Shown here: piece after piece, positions 1 to 5,324 of the stretch
How the letters are laid out: every line of letters starts with the position of its first letter
Numbering within the stretch: position 1 is the first letter of the stretch
DNA from: JAEXNA01 sp050486105
GTDB taxonomy: Bacteria > Vulcanimicrobiota > Xenobia > Xenobiales > JADMJV01
Assembly: GCA_050486105.1 (NCBI GenBank)
Contig: JBJHCR010000412.1
Location: 1 to 5,324, forward strand
DNA: 5,324 bases
Direction of reading: 5' to 3'
The notes under the pieces: model-generated
Told to the model about the DNA's origin: nothing
Database searches by the model: none
What the model saw: the letters and a program-made list of their open reading frames with translations, nothing else
Position numbers and translations under genes: made by a program

Positions 1-84
1 TGGAGCGGCTTAAGCCCGCGCCCGCCGTTAAGCCACTCTATTTCCGGATCCTAAGCCGCCCCTGGAGCGGCTTAGGCCTGCGCT
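1..84. repeat. Left 62-bp tandem repeat array (downstream end)
   Basis: Positions 1-28 are the last 28 bases of one unit, and 29-84 are the first 56 bases of the next. They match the body-unit sequence of the right-hand arrays (TAAGCCACTCTATTTCC, then a GGATCC, then a CCTAAGCC...GGCTTAGG hairpin) in the same orientation. The unit at 29 is nearly complete but diverges after GCGCT at 84, so the array ends here. Its hairpin (50-76) is the best in the window: a perfect 10-bp stem, CCTAAGCCGC with GCGGCTTAGG, around a 7-base loop. The array continues off the left edge. The period is not a multiple of 3 and no protein reading is conserved, so it is non-coding. Confidence 0.93.
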
Positions 85-110
85 AGCCCAGCGCCCCCCA
101 GTCCGGCCCA
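85..110. repeat. Degenerate tail motif at the end of the left array
   Basis: Directly after the repeat homology stops comes a GC-rich stretch containing CGCCCCCCAGTCCGG (92-106). A near-identical string, CGCCCCCCGTCCGG, lies at 5044-5057, at the end of the spacer that closes the first right-hand array. The two differ by one inserted A. A shared motif at two array ends suggests a defined tail element rather than random decay. Two examples are too few to be sure. Confidence 0.5.
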
Positions 111-126
111 CGCTTGGAGAAAGCGT
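110..126 (+). other. Small hairpin in the leader upstream of the glycosyltransferase genes
   Basis: ACGCTT and AAGCGT form a perfect 6-bp stem around a GGAGA loop, immediately after the array tail. It is not followed by a T-run, so it is not an intrinsic terminator. The rest of the leader (127-292) shows no convincing promoter hexamers and no recognisable riboswitch or RNA gene. This may be a chance stem. Confidence 0.25.
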
Positions 127-282
127 CCCAGCTAGCATTGGTTCTTCCATGCTACAGAGGCCAGACTGCTCCCACCATCTCGATTCGTTTGACGTTCGGA
201 TGGATTGGCTTCCCATACAGGGTTGGAAGCACGATTCGCTGAATTCCGCCCGTGGAATGTCCGTAAGCGCTTCCTCAGAGAC

Positions 283-287
283 AGGGG
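283..287 (+). promoter_or_regulatory. Ribosome binding site that selects the TTG start at 293
   Basis: AGGGG lies five bases before TTG 293. None of the in-frame ATG codons upstream (149, 200, 257) has a comparable purine-rich site at a suitable distance. The second glycosyltransferase gene has the same arrangement (AAGGGG, seven bases, then TTG), which supports this choice. Confidence 0.55.
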
Positions 288-292
288 CAATC

Positions 293-1408
293 TTGAGGGT
301 TCTCATGGTCTGCGCCTCCGATTTCCCCGCCTGTGAGGGCCTTGGTTTCCACGTTTGGAATTTGGCTCGCTGTCTTCGCGATGAAGAAGTGGTTGCCGAT
401 CTTTGTACTCGCGGAAGCGCACGCCCCTACTACTCCCAGCAAGTTGAGCGGGTCAAGATTCTTCGAGTGCCCTTTGTCCCTGTCTACCCGTTTCATCTCT
501 GGTTGCACGGTATTGCTCTGCAGCGCGTTATTGCAGCGATCGAGCTGAACTATGACCTAGTCCATTTCCATTCTCCAGTGGTGCCGGCCCTGCACCTTCG
601 TATTCCCATAGTAGCGACCTTCCACTCGAGCTTGCGTTACGACGTGAAACACACACGAGTCAACGGTTGGCACTCTCTCCTGGTGAAGCTTCAGGGGCCG
701 TTTAGCTATTGGCATGAGGAACGTCTGTTGGCGAGAGCGGATGTGGTCACCGCGGTTTCGGCTCAGGTAGCCTCGGCTCTAAAAGATTACCGGGCTCGCC
801 CTTCTGACTTGCGAGTGGTCCCGAACGCGGTTTGCCTAGGAAGTTTTCCTCCACATTTTGGGCCTCGCCGAGTGGGATGCTTTCTCTGGGCAGGCCGTAT
901 CTCACCGGGAAAAGGGATAGAAGACCTGTTGGCCGTGGCGGAGCGCCTCCCCAAAATCACCTTCCAAATCGCGGGAGCCGGACCAATGATGGAAAACCTA
1001 AGACATCGTTCTCAGCACCTCAAGAACGTGGAATGGTTGGGACACATCGCCTCCCGAGAAAAGATGAGCATTCTCTATCAGGAAGCTTCGGCACTCCTGG
1101 TGACCAGCCACTTTGAAGGCTCTCCTTCCGTAGTCCTCGAGGCGATGGCCTCCGGGTGCCCCGTAATAGCGACAGCCGCCGGAGGAATACCTGAGATAGT
1201 GGAGGATGGCATAACGGGGAAACTAGTTAGGACCGGAGATGTGAATGATTGGGAGCATAGCATAAGGAAGTTTTCGCCGGTACAAGCTCAGGGCCGAACT
1301 GTTGAGGCTAGGCGAAAAGTAGAGAGATTCTACAGTTGGCAAAGTGCTGTAGGTCAGTATCTGCAAATTTATCGGGAAGTTCTGTCCCGCCAAGGGGAAC
1401 GATCTTGA
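293..1408 (+). CDS. GT4-type glycosyltransferase (GT-B fold)
   Basis: The protein (371 residues from TTG 293) is a retaining glycosyltransferase of the GT4 type, expected to transfer a sugar from a nucleotide-sugar donor onto a growing glycan at the cytoplasmic face of the membrane. The first strand RVLMVCASDFP is followed by the loop GLGFHVWNLA (about 16-25). DLVHFH lies at 88-93 and VPNAV at 176-180, which introduces the C-terminal donor-binding domain. AGRISPGKG at 200-208 carries the Arg and Lys that contact the donor phosphates in this family. The EX7E motif is E275/E283 in FEGSPSVVLE, followed by ASGCPVIAT and GGIPEIV. Length is normal for GT4. In-frame ATGs at 149, 200 and 257 would add 48, 31 or 12 residues, but that sequence looks non-coding and lacks ribosome sites. 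The stop overlaps the next start by four bases. Sugar and acceptor cannot be predicted. Confidence 0.93.
   Translation: MRVLMVCASDFPACEGLGFHVWNLARCLRDEEVVADLCTRGSARPYYSQQVERVKILRVPFVPVYPFHLWLHGIALQRVIAAIELNYDLVHFHSPVVPALHLRIPIVATFHSSLRYDVKHTRVNGWHSLLVKLQGPFSYWHEERLLARADVVTAVSAQVASALKDYRARPSDLRVVPNAVCLGSFPPHFGPRRVGCFLWAGRISPGKGIEDLLAVAERLPKITFQIAGAGPMMENLRHRSQHLKNVEWLGHIASREKMSILYQEASALLVTSHFEGSPSVVLEAMASGCPVIATAAGGIPEIVEDGITGKLVRTGDVNDWEHSIRKFSPVQAQGRTVEARRKVERFYSWQSAVGQYLQIYREVLSRQGERS
1392..1397 (+). promoter_or_regulatory. Ribosome binding site for the second glycosyltransferase
   Basis: AAGGGG inside the end of the upstream gene lies seven bases before TTG 1405. It decides the start of the second glycosyltransferase in favour of TTG rather than the in-frame ATG at 1336, which would add 23 residues encoded inside the upstream gene and has no comparable site. 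Confidence 0.65.
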
Positions 1409-2454
1409 GGGTGGCCTCGGTGGCAACTCTCGAAGCCTTCGGTTCGGCGGGCATAGTCCGCAAGCTCACCGCTCAGATTTCGGTTTGGCAACACCTAGGA
1501 GTCGACGCTAGGCTTTTTCTCTTGCGTCAAAGTCGCTCCGACGTCTACCCTTCCATGAAGGCCACCGTGTTCGAGTTCGATGGTGTCCTGAGTCGGTGGA
1601 TTCAAGGAGTGCGGCTTACTAAAGCTGTCCTCAACTGGGCACCACAGGCGGTGGTCAGGAGATTCGAGCTTTGGTCCCCGGGCTTCGAATGGCTGGAGCG
1701 AAAGATTCCTACGGTTGTGGCGGTCCAAAGCGAGGACCTCTACGAGACTGCGAAGGGGCCTAAATCAACTCACTTTTTTCACTTGGCCACCCGGGGGAGA
1801 GTTCTCAGGGCCGCCTCCGGCCTCACTTTCACCACTCACGAACTCGCTGACAGCGCAAACTTCGCCCGATTCCGAAAGGTCGCTAAAGTGATCAGCAACG
1901 GGGTCGAACTCGGCCGCTATAGCCCTATGCCTCTCCCTTCGTCTTCTCTCCCAGAACTAGTCTTCGTGGGTAGTGGCGACTTCCCGTGGAGCGGTATGGA
2001 TTTGCTGCAATGGATGGCTCGAAGGTTTCCCCTCTGGACCTTTCACCTGATTGGTCCCCTTCCGAGGACCATCGACCTGCCCAACGTTTACTATCATGGA
2101 TTCTTGACCAAAGAGGGGATGAGGCCACTTTTTGAACGCGCTTGCGCTGGAATTGGACCTCTCGCGCTCCACCGAATAAAGATGCAGGAAGCCTGTCCTC
2201 TTAAAGTGCGGGAATATCTTGCCAATGGACTTCCGGTGATCCTGTCCTTTCGTGACACCGATTTCCCTGATCCCGTTCCCTTTCTCTTCCAACTCCCCAC
2301 TGCCGAGGGGGTGGAGGAACGACATTGGCGGGCCTTAGAAGCTTTCGTGAAACAGGCTCGCACCTACAGAGTCACCCGAGAGCAGTTGAAGGGGCTCGAC
2401 CTGGTGGAGAAGGAGAGGGAGCGTCTGGCCTTTATTCAATCTCTAAGTGTCTAG
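1405..2454 (+). CDS. Glycosyltransferase, GT4-like (GT-B fold), coupled to the upstream gene
   Basis: A 349-residue protein starting at TTG 1405. The N-terminus RVASVATLEAFGSAGIVRKL fits the first strand and glycine loop of a GT-B N-terminal domain. SNGVELGRYSP (164-174) marks the link to the C-terminal domain, which opens with VFVGSGD (186-192). Near the C-terminus, EACPLKVREYLANGLPVI contains an EX7E motif (E262/E270) followed by the usual Gly-Leu-Pro-Val turn, the donor-binding signature of GT4-like enzymes. It is clearly diverged from the upstream enzyme: the middle region is shorter and a GRxxxxKG-type donor loop is not obvious. Its TTG start overlaps the upstream TGA (TTGA, 1405-1408), which predicts translational coupling. 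The two enzymes probably add successive sugars in one surface-glycan pathway. The glycosyltransferase call is firm; the specific linkage is unknown. Confidence 0.9.
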   Translation: MRVASVATLEAFGSAGIVRKLTAQISVWQHLGVDARLFLLRQSRSDVYPSMKATVFEFDGVLSRWIQGVRLTKAVLNWAPQAVVRRFELWSPGFEWLERKIPTVVAVQSEDLYETAKGPKSTHFFHLATRGRVLRAASGLTFTTHELADSANFARFRKVAKVISNGVELGRYSPMPLPSSSLPELVFVGSGDFPWSGMDLLQWMARRFPLWTFHLIGPLPRTIDLPNVYYHGFLTKEGMRPLFERACAGIGPLALHRIKMQEACPLKVREYLANGLPVILSFRDTDFPDPVPFLFQLPTAEGVEERHWRALEAFVKQARTYRVTREQLKGLDLVEKERERLAFIQSLSV

Positions 2455-2505
2455 GGTGTCTGCATGCCCCGACTTTTCTTCAGGATACCCCTTCGTGCAG
2501 GCTCA

Positions 2506-2517
2506 AGAATCGATTCT
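2506..2517. promoter_or_regulatory. Perfect 12-bp palindrome, possible operator
   Basis: AGAATCGATTCT is a perfect inverted repeat with no spacer, 137 bp before the lipoprotein start. Its position between two transcription units would suit a dimeric regulator binding site. No known operator consensus is claimed. One palindrome of this length could also occur by chance. Confidence 0.3.
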
Positions 2518-2639
2518 GTTTGCCCTTTCGATGGACCACGCGAACCCACTGCAGCTTGAGCATCCTATTGTCGCCAAATAATGGTGCTCTCGCCGAGCTT
2601 TGGTGGGGAAGAGGCTGGTGCAGGCCTAAAAGGTTTGAT

Positions 2640-2644
2640 GAGGT
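2640..2644 (+). promoter_or_regulatory. Ribosome binding site for the lipoprotein gene
   Basis: GAGGT lies ten bases before ATG 2655, slightly longer than ideal spacing. With the lipoprotein signal peptide beginning right at that ATG, it fixes the start even though the frame is open upstream to 2325. Confidence 0.5.
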
Positions 2645-2654
2645 AGTTACAGGC

Positions 2655-4793
2655 ATGAGTTTTAGGGGAACTTTCATTTCTGTATTTCTTATTGTACTTT
2701 TTCTGGCTGGCTGCGGAGGGGGGACTTCGGGAGACCAGCGAGCAGCACAGAGTCAGACTCAAGTCCTCAACCTGTCGGTCCAACTGATACAACGTCAGGC
2801 TCGGGACTATGTGGCCCAGAGTGCTCAGCCAGAGAATCAGTTCGCGAGTGTTATTGCCACTCTCGAGCAAGACTCGAACGTTGTGAACTCGGCGCAAGTG
2901 GCGGTGGCGCCCGGAGTCCGCGAGGCCTCTCTCACCTTGCAAGCGGTGCCGGCCGGGACTTACATGCTCACGGTTCGGGGGGTCAACGCTGATGGGCAGG
3001 AGCTTGCCCAAGACAGCACTATCATCGAGGTATTTCCTGGACAGATCACCGCCTTCACCATGTCTTTGATTGCCGGTGAGATAGACGTTGCAGACCCCGT
3101 GGCTCGGGATATCAGTTACCTGACCGCTCCGGGAGAGACTCTCAATGTGACCGCAGCCGAAGGGGTGCTCAGCAATGACACTACTGACGGCGGAACGGCC
3201 TCGTTGATTAGCGGGCCGACGCAGGGCACCTTGGAGCTGGAGCCAGATGGCAGCTTCACCTACACCTCGAATACCGATGCCGTTGGATTCGACACCTTTG
3301 TCTATCAGTTGAACGATCCTCGAGGAACCGATCAGGCCACTGTTACCCTGAATTTTGGGATCGGTCGTGGATTTTTTGTCCAGGCGGGCTCCACGGGTAC
3401 GGGTCAGAGTGCCGAGGACCCCAGACCAGATCTCGATGGCGCCGCAGCAGAGGCGCAACCAGGCGACACCATTTTTGTCCTGTTTTCGAATCAGCCCTTG
3501 GCTCCTGGTGGTGGTGCACCTTCGCTCCTGACTCTCCAGGACCAGGTCGCGGTAATCGGTATTCCTCAAGGTGTCACCCCTCGCGGCCACCAAGAGGCAA
3601 TCCTTGGTCAAACTGGCGGGCAGCTTCCGGAGGTTCGGTTCCAGTTTCAGGCAGGGAACAATAGCCGATTCGAGAGTTTGCGACTTGTGGGCATTGAGGA
3701 TGCTCCTCCTCTGCTGAACCTCAGCGAGAAACAGAATTCGACTCTTGAAAACCTGGAGTTGGTCAGCCCCGAGACAAGAGTTCGATTTGACGACTTTACC
3801 GGAAGTCTTACGCTCAGGAATTGTCGTTTCATAGAATCTAATGTCCCGGAACCGAACACTCTACCGAGCGATTTTGTAGGAACGCTGAGGGCGGGGCAAA
3901 CCACGGTTAGGCTAGTCGCCTGCGAACTGGACGAAGGTACAACATTCCTGGTTTTCAATGCCTTTGGCAACACTCTCGAGATTGATATTCGGGATAGCAG
4001 TTTGTCGGGAAATGCCCTCTTTTCGGCGGCGCAGGGATCGCGGCTGGATGTAGTCGTGGAGGATTGCGACTTCGTCACCAATCGGCTTGATGTTCAGCAC
4101 GGAAGTGGAGGTCACGGCGACACGACAGTCCGGAGAATCAGGACGGAGGACACCGTGGGTGTCTTCTTCCGCAGTTTCGACCAAACCCCGGATGCTCTCG
4201 GTGGTAACATCCTGGTTCAGTGCGTCGAAGGGAGTGGTGGAATCGTGGCTTTTTTCACCTTCGATAGCGGACGATACGACCTAGTGGTTGCCGACAATGT
4301 TGTCGACGACTTCCAAGTTATCCGTCCCGCTTCAATTTCGATCACCACTCGCTTTCAGGCAAGGGTCAGGGCGCTGATCGAGAACAACACCATGCCCTTT
4401 GCCCTCAATAGTATTTCGGCTGAATGTGACCTGGATCTTGCTATCGTCGGTAACGTGGTCGGTACGGCCAGCTCAACCGATGCTCCCAATCCGAATGACA
4501 TAACGACAGAGCGGCTTCGTGAAATCCGATCTGCAGGAACCTTTGGAGCATCTTCGGAGGATCGAATTTGTCTTCGTCTGCAGGGTAATCGGGTAGGTCC
4601 ACCAGGCGATTTGGGGAGAATTCAGCTGTCCGTTCCCTTTGCTAACCCTCCCGCACTTTTGTTGGTTGAGAATCTTGCAGATCTTCAAAACAACAACGAG
4701 GTGAACGAAGTAGACGTCGGGTCGCATGTCGTCGATGCGGGTGAAGAGGGTGAAGTATGCAACCCCCCCGCCTATCCTGGTCCCTGCGACTGA
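2655..4793 (+). CDS. Surface lipoprotein with cadherin/Ig-like domain and right-handed beta-helix
   Basis: A 712-residue exported lipoprotein. Residues 1-19 form a signal peptide with a hydrophobic core (FISVFLIVLF) and the lipobox LAGC, lipidated at Cys20. Position +2 is Gly, so there is no Asp retention signal and an outer-membrane or surface location is plausible. Residues about 35-143 look like a beta-sandwich (PAGTYMLTVRGVNADGQ, then a PGQITAFTMSL strand). Residues about 147-235 match the cadherin-like/tandem-95 type of bacterial Ig domain, with GVLSNDT, SGPTQGTLELEPDGSFTYT and DTFVYQLND. From about 239 (FFVQAGSTGTGQ, PGDTIFV at 269-275) the rest resembles a right-handed parallel beta-helix with recurring rungs such as LRNCRF, VEDCDF, VADNVV, IENNTM and IVGNVV. 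It ends CNPPAYPGPCD, where Cys702 and Cys711 could form a disulfide. No catalytic residues were recognised, so it may bind or modify polysaccharide, adhere, or be structural. The proximity to glycosyltransferases hints at a cell-surface glycan role. Confidence 0.9.
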   Translation: MSFRGTFISVFLIVLFLAGCGGGTSGDQRAAQSQTQVLNLSVQLIQRQARDYVAQSAQPENQFASVIATLEQDSNVVNSAQVAVAPGVREASLTLQAVPAGTYMLTVRGVNADGQELAQDSTIIEVFPGQITAFTMSLIAGEIDVADPVARDISYLTAPGETLNVTAAEGVLSNDTTDGGTASLISGPTQGTLELEPDGSFTYTSNTDAVGFDTFVYQLNDPRGTDQATVTLNFGIGRGFFVQAGSTGTGQSAEDPRPDLDGAAAEAQPGDTIFVLFSNQPLAPGGGAPSLLTLQDQVAVIGIPQGVTPRGHQEAILGQTGGQLPEVRFQFQAGNNSRFESLRLVGIEDAPPLLNLSEKQNSTLENLELVSPETRVRFDDFTGSLTLRNCRFIESNVPEPNTLPSDFVGTLRAGQTTVRLVACELDEGTTFLVFNAFGNTLEIDIRDSSLSGNALFSAAQGSRLDVVVEDCDFVTNRLDVQHGSGGHGDTTVRRIRTEDTVGVFFRSFDQTPDALGGNILVQCVEGSGGIVAFFTFDSGRYDLVVADNVVDDFQVIRPASISITTRFQARVRALIENNTMPFALNSISAECDLDLAIVGNVVGTASSTDAPNPNDITTERLREIRSAGTFGASSEDRICLRLQGNRVGPPGDLGRIQLSVPFANPPALLLVENLADLQNNNEVNEVDVGSHVVDAGEEGEVCNPPAYPGPCD

Positions 4794-4817
4794 GTATAGG
4801 TTCTGGTCCTTCTCCTC

Positions 4818-5003
4818 TAAGCCACGTTTTTTGCGGATCCTAAGCCACCCTTGGAGCGGCTTGGGTCCGCGCTCGCCGTTAAGCCACTCTATTTCCGGAT
4901 CCTAAGCCGCCCCTGGAGCGGCGTAGGTCCGCGCTCGCCGTTAAGCCACTCTATTTCCGGATCCTAAGCCACCCCTGGAGCGGCTTAGGCCTGCGCCCGC
5001 CGT
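4818..5003. repeat. First right-hand array: head unit plus two body units of a 62-bp repeat
   Basis: Three exact-length 62-bp units begin at 4818, 4880 and 4942, only 24 bp after the lipoprotein stop. The first is a head variant with ACGTTTTTTGCGG where body units have ACTCTATTTCCGG. The other two are body units like those at 1-84. Every full unit carries TAAGCC twice, one GGATCC, one CCTAAGCC...GGCTT(A/G)GG-type hairpin (one arm base is altered in the 4880 unit) and a (T/C)CGCCGT end. The units abut with no variable spacers, so this is not a CRISPR. The array lies in the 3' untranslated region of the lipoprotein gene and would be transcribed by read-through. Confidence 0.95.
4833..4870 (+). 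other. Extended hairpin of the head unit
   Basis: The arm GCGGATCCTAAGCC (4833-4846) pairs with GGCTTGGGTCCGC (4858-4870) to give 13 base pairs, with one bulged T and one T-G wobble, around an 11-base loop. Body units keep only the inner 8-10 pairs, because they have CCGGATCC on the left and mostly CCTGCGC on the right. The T-run (4826-4832) lies before the hairpin rather than after it, so it does not fit an intrinsic terminator on the + strand. It could still stabilise the 3' end of the lipoprotein mRNA. Confidence 0.6.
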
Positions 5004-5060
5004 TAACGCTCGGGCGCCCTAGCACGTGTCCCATTCGACCCTACGCCCCCCGTCCGGTGC
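5004..5060. repeat. 57-bp tail/spacer between two repeat arrays
   Basis: The body unit ending at 5003 is followed by TAACGCTCGGGCGCC, where TAAGCC is expected, and then by unrelated sequence up to a new head unit at 5061. The segment ends with CGCCCCCCGTCCGG (5044-5057), which nearly repeats the motif after the left array (92-106). It contains no gene. It is read as the tail of the first right-hand array abutting the head of the next. Confidence 0.6.
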
Positions 5061-5324
5061 TAAGCCACGTTTTTTGCGGATCCTAAGCCACCCTTGGGGC
5101 GGCTTGGGTCCGCGCTCGCCGTTAAGCCACTCTATTTCCGGATCCTAAGCCACCCCTGGAGCGGCTTAAGTCCTGCGCTCGCCGTTAAGCCACTCTATTT
5201 CCGGATCCTAAGCCATCCCTGGAGTGGCTTAGGCCTGCGCTCGCGGTTAAGCCACTCTATTTCCGGATCCTAAGCCATCCCTGGAGTGGCTTAGGCCTGC
5301 GCTCGCCGTTAAGCCACTCTATTT
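5061..5324. repeat. Second right-hand array: head unit plus body units, continuing past the window
   Basis: Units begin at 5061 (head variant, differing from the 4818 head by one base), 5123 (63 bp, one extra base in CTTAAGTCCTGC), 5186, 5248 and 5310 (cut by the window end). The units at 5186 and 5248 differ by one base (GCGGT versus GCCGT), which implies a recent duplication. They also carry GCCAT...GTGGC where other units have GCCGC...GCGGC or GCCAC...GCGGC. The extended head hairpin recurs at 5076-5113. Confidence 0.95.
5076..5113 (+). other. Extended hairpin of the second head unit
   Basis: This has the same arms as the hairpin at 4833-4870: GCGGATCCTAAGCC (5076-5089) and GGCTTGGGTCCGC (5101-5113). 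The loop changes GGAGC to GGGGC, which allows three further C-G pairs inside after an A-C mismatch. Two copies of the long-stem form, each at the start of an array, suggest the head hairpin is a defined element. Confidence 0.6.

Larger units (their letters stand above)
2455..2654 (+). other. 200-bp intergenic region before the lipoprotein gene
   Basis: The gap separates the glycosyltransferase pair from the lipoprotein gene and is long enough for an independent promoter. It contains a perfect 12-bp palindrome (2506-2517) and a ribosome site at its end. A weak promoter-like pair, TTGAGC at 2556 and TAATGG at 2579 with 17-bp spacing, is visible but not convincing. The frame of the lipoprotein stays open through this region back into the upstream gene, but the translated stretch shows no signal or domain pattern, so it is treated as non-coding. 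No T-tailed terminator hairpin is evident. Confidence 0.6.

Noticed and set aside
2464..2559. 31-codon ORF after the second glycosyltransferase, with AGGG seven bases upstream
   Set aside because: It is too short and featureless to separate from chance. No hydrophobic segment or motif is seen.
2556..2584. Promoter TTGAGC - 17 bp - TAATGG
   Set aside because: Both hexamers are poor matches and the promoter consensus of this organism is unknown.
2620..2629. GCAGGCCTAA, matching 10 bases of the reverse complement of the 62-bp repeat
   Set aside because: The match does not extend beyond 10 bases, so it is probably chance.
2325..2654. In-frame upstream extension of the lipoprotein gene (ATG 2325)
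   Set aside because: It would overlap the second glycosyltransferase by 130 bp and bury the lipoprotein signal peptide 110 residues inside the protein. The added sequence has no recognisable feature.
2565..3611. 348-codon open frame on the minus strand opposite the lipoprotein gene
   Set aside because: The + strand there encodes a clear lipobox and cadherin-like domain. The antisense translation shows no domain pattern, signal or hydrophobic core and looks like a shadow of the coding strand.
4826..4865. Intrinsic terminator after the lipoprotein gene
   Set aside because: The T-run comes before the hairpin on the + strand, and on the minus strand the hairpin is followed by an A-run, so neither direction fits.
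4818..5324. CRISPR array
   Set aside because: The full 62-bp unit is conserved with no unique spacers, and no cas genes are visible.
4818..5324. Integron attC sites
   Set aside because: GTTAAGC fits the GTTRRRY half-site, but no matching RYYYAAC partner is found in the unit, and no integrase is in the window.

Overview
The window is bacterial, from a moderately GC-rich genome. It holds three protein genes, all on the + strand, set between two groups of a 62-bp tandem repeat that run in the same orientation. A lipoprotein signal followed by a cadherin-like/Ig-like domain and a large Asn/Asp-rich right-handed beta-helix is typical of large-genome, Gram-negative-type environmental bacteria (Planctomycetes, Verrucomicrobia, some Deltaproteobacteria and candidate phyla). 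The phylum cannot be fixed from this sequence.

Layout: 1-84 is the downstream end of a 62-bp repeat array, followed by a degenerate GC-rich tail (85-110). A leader of about 180 bp precedes two glycosyltransferase genes (293-1408 and 1405-2454). Both fit the GT4/GT-B pattern with an EX7E motif, both appear to start at TTG within an identical 11-nt context, and they overlap by four bases (TTGA), so they are almost certainly translationally coupled. A 200-bp gap with a perfect 12-bp palindrome separates them from a 712-residue surface lipoprotein gene (2655-4793). Only 24 bp after its stop, the 62-bp repeats resume: one complete three-unit array (4818-5003), a 57-bp spacer/tail (5004-5060), and a second array (5061 to beyond the window end).

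How the parts may work together: the glycosyltransferases would act in the cytoplasm or on the inner face of the membrane, adding sugars to a surface glycan (exopolysaccharide, O-antigen-like chain or glycoconjugate). The lipoprotein is probably exported to the cell surface. A shared cell-envelope role is inferred from proximity only.

The most unusual signal is the repeat architecture. Both right-hand arrays begin with the same distinctive head unit. Both visible array ends carry a related C-rich motif. Each unit can form a hairpin, and one stem pair shows a compensatory G-C to A-T change. The gene block sits exactly between a tail and a head, the same junction that is empty at 5060/5061. This looks like a cassette-like arrangement and deserves a genome-wide check.
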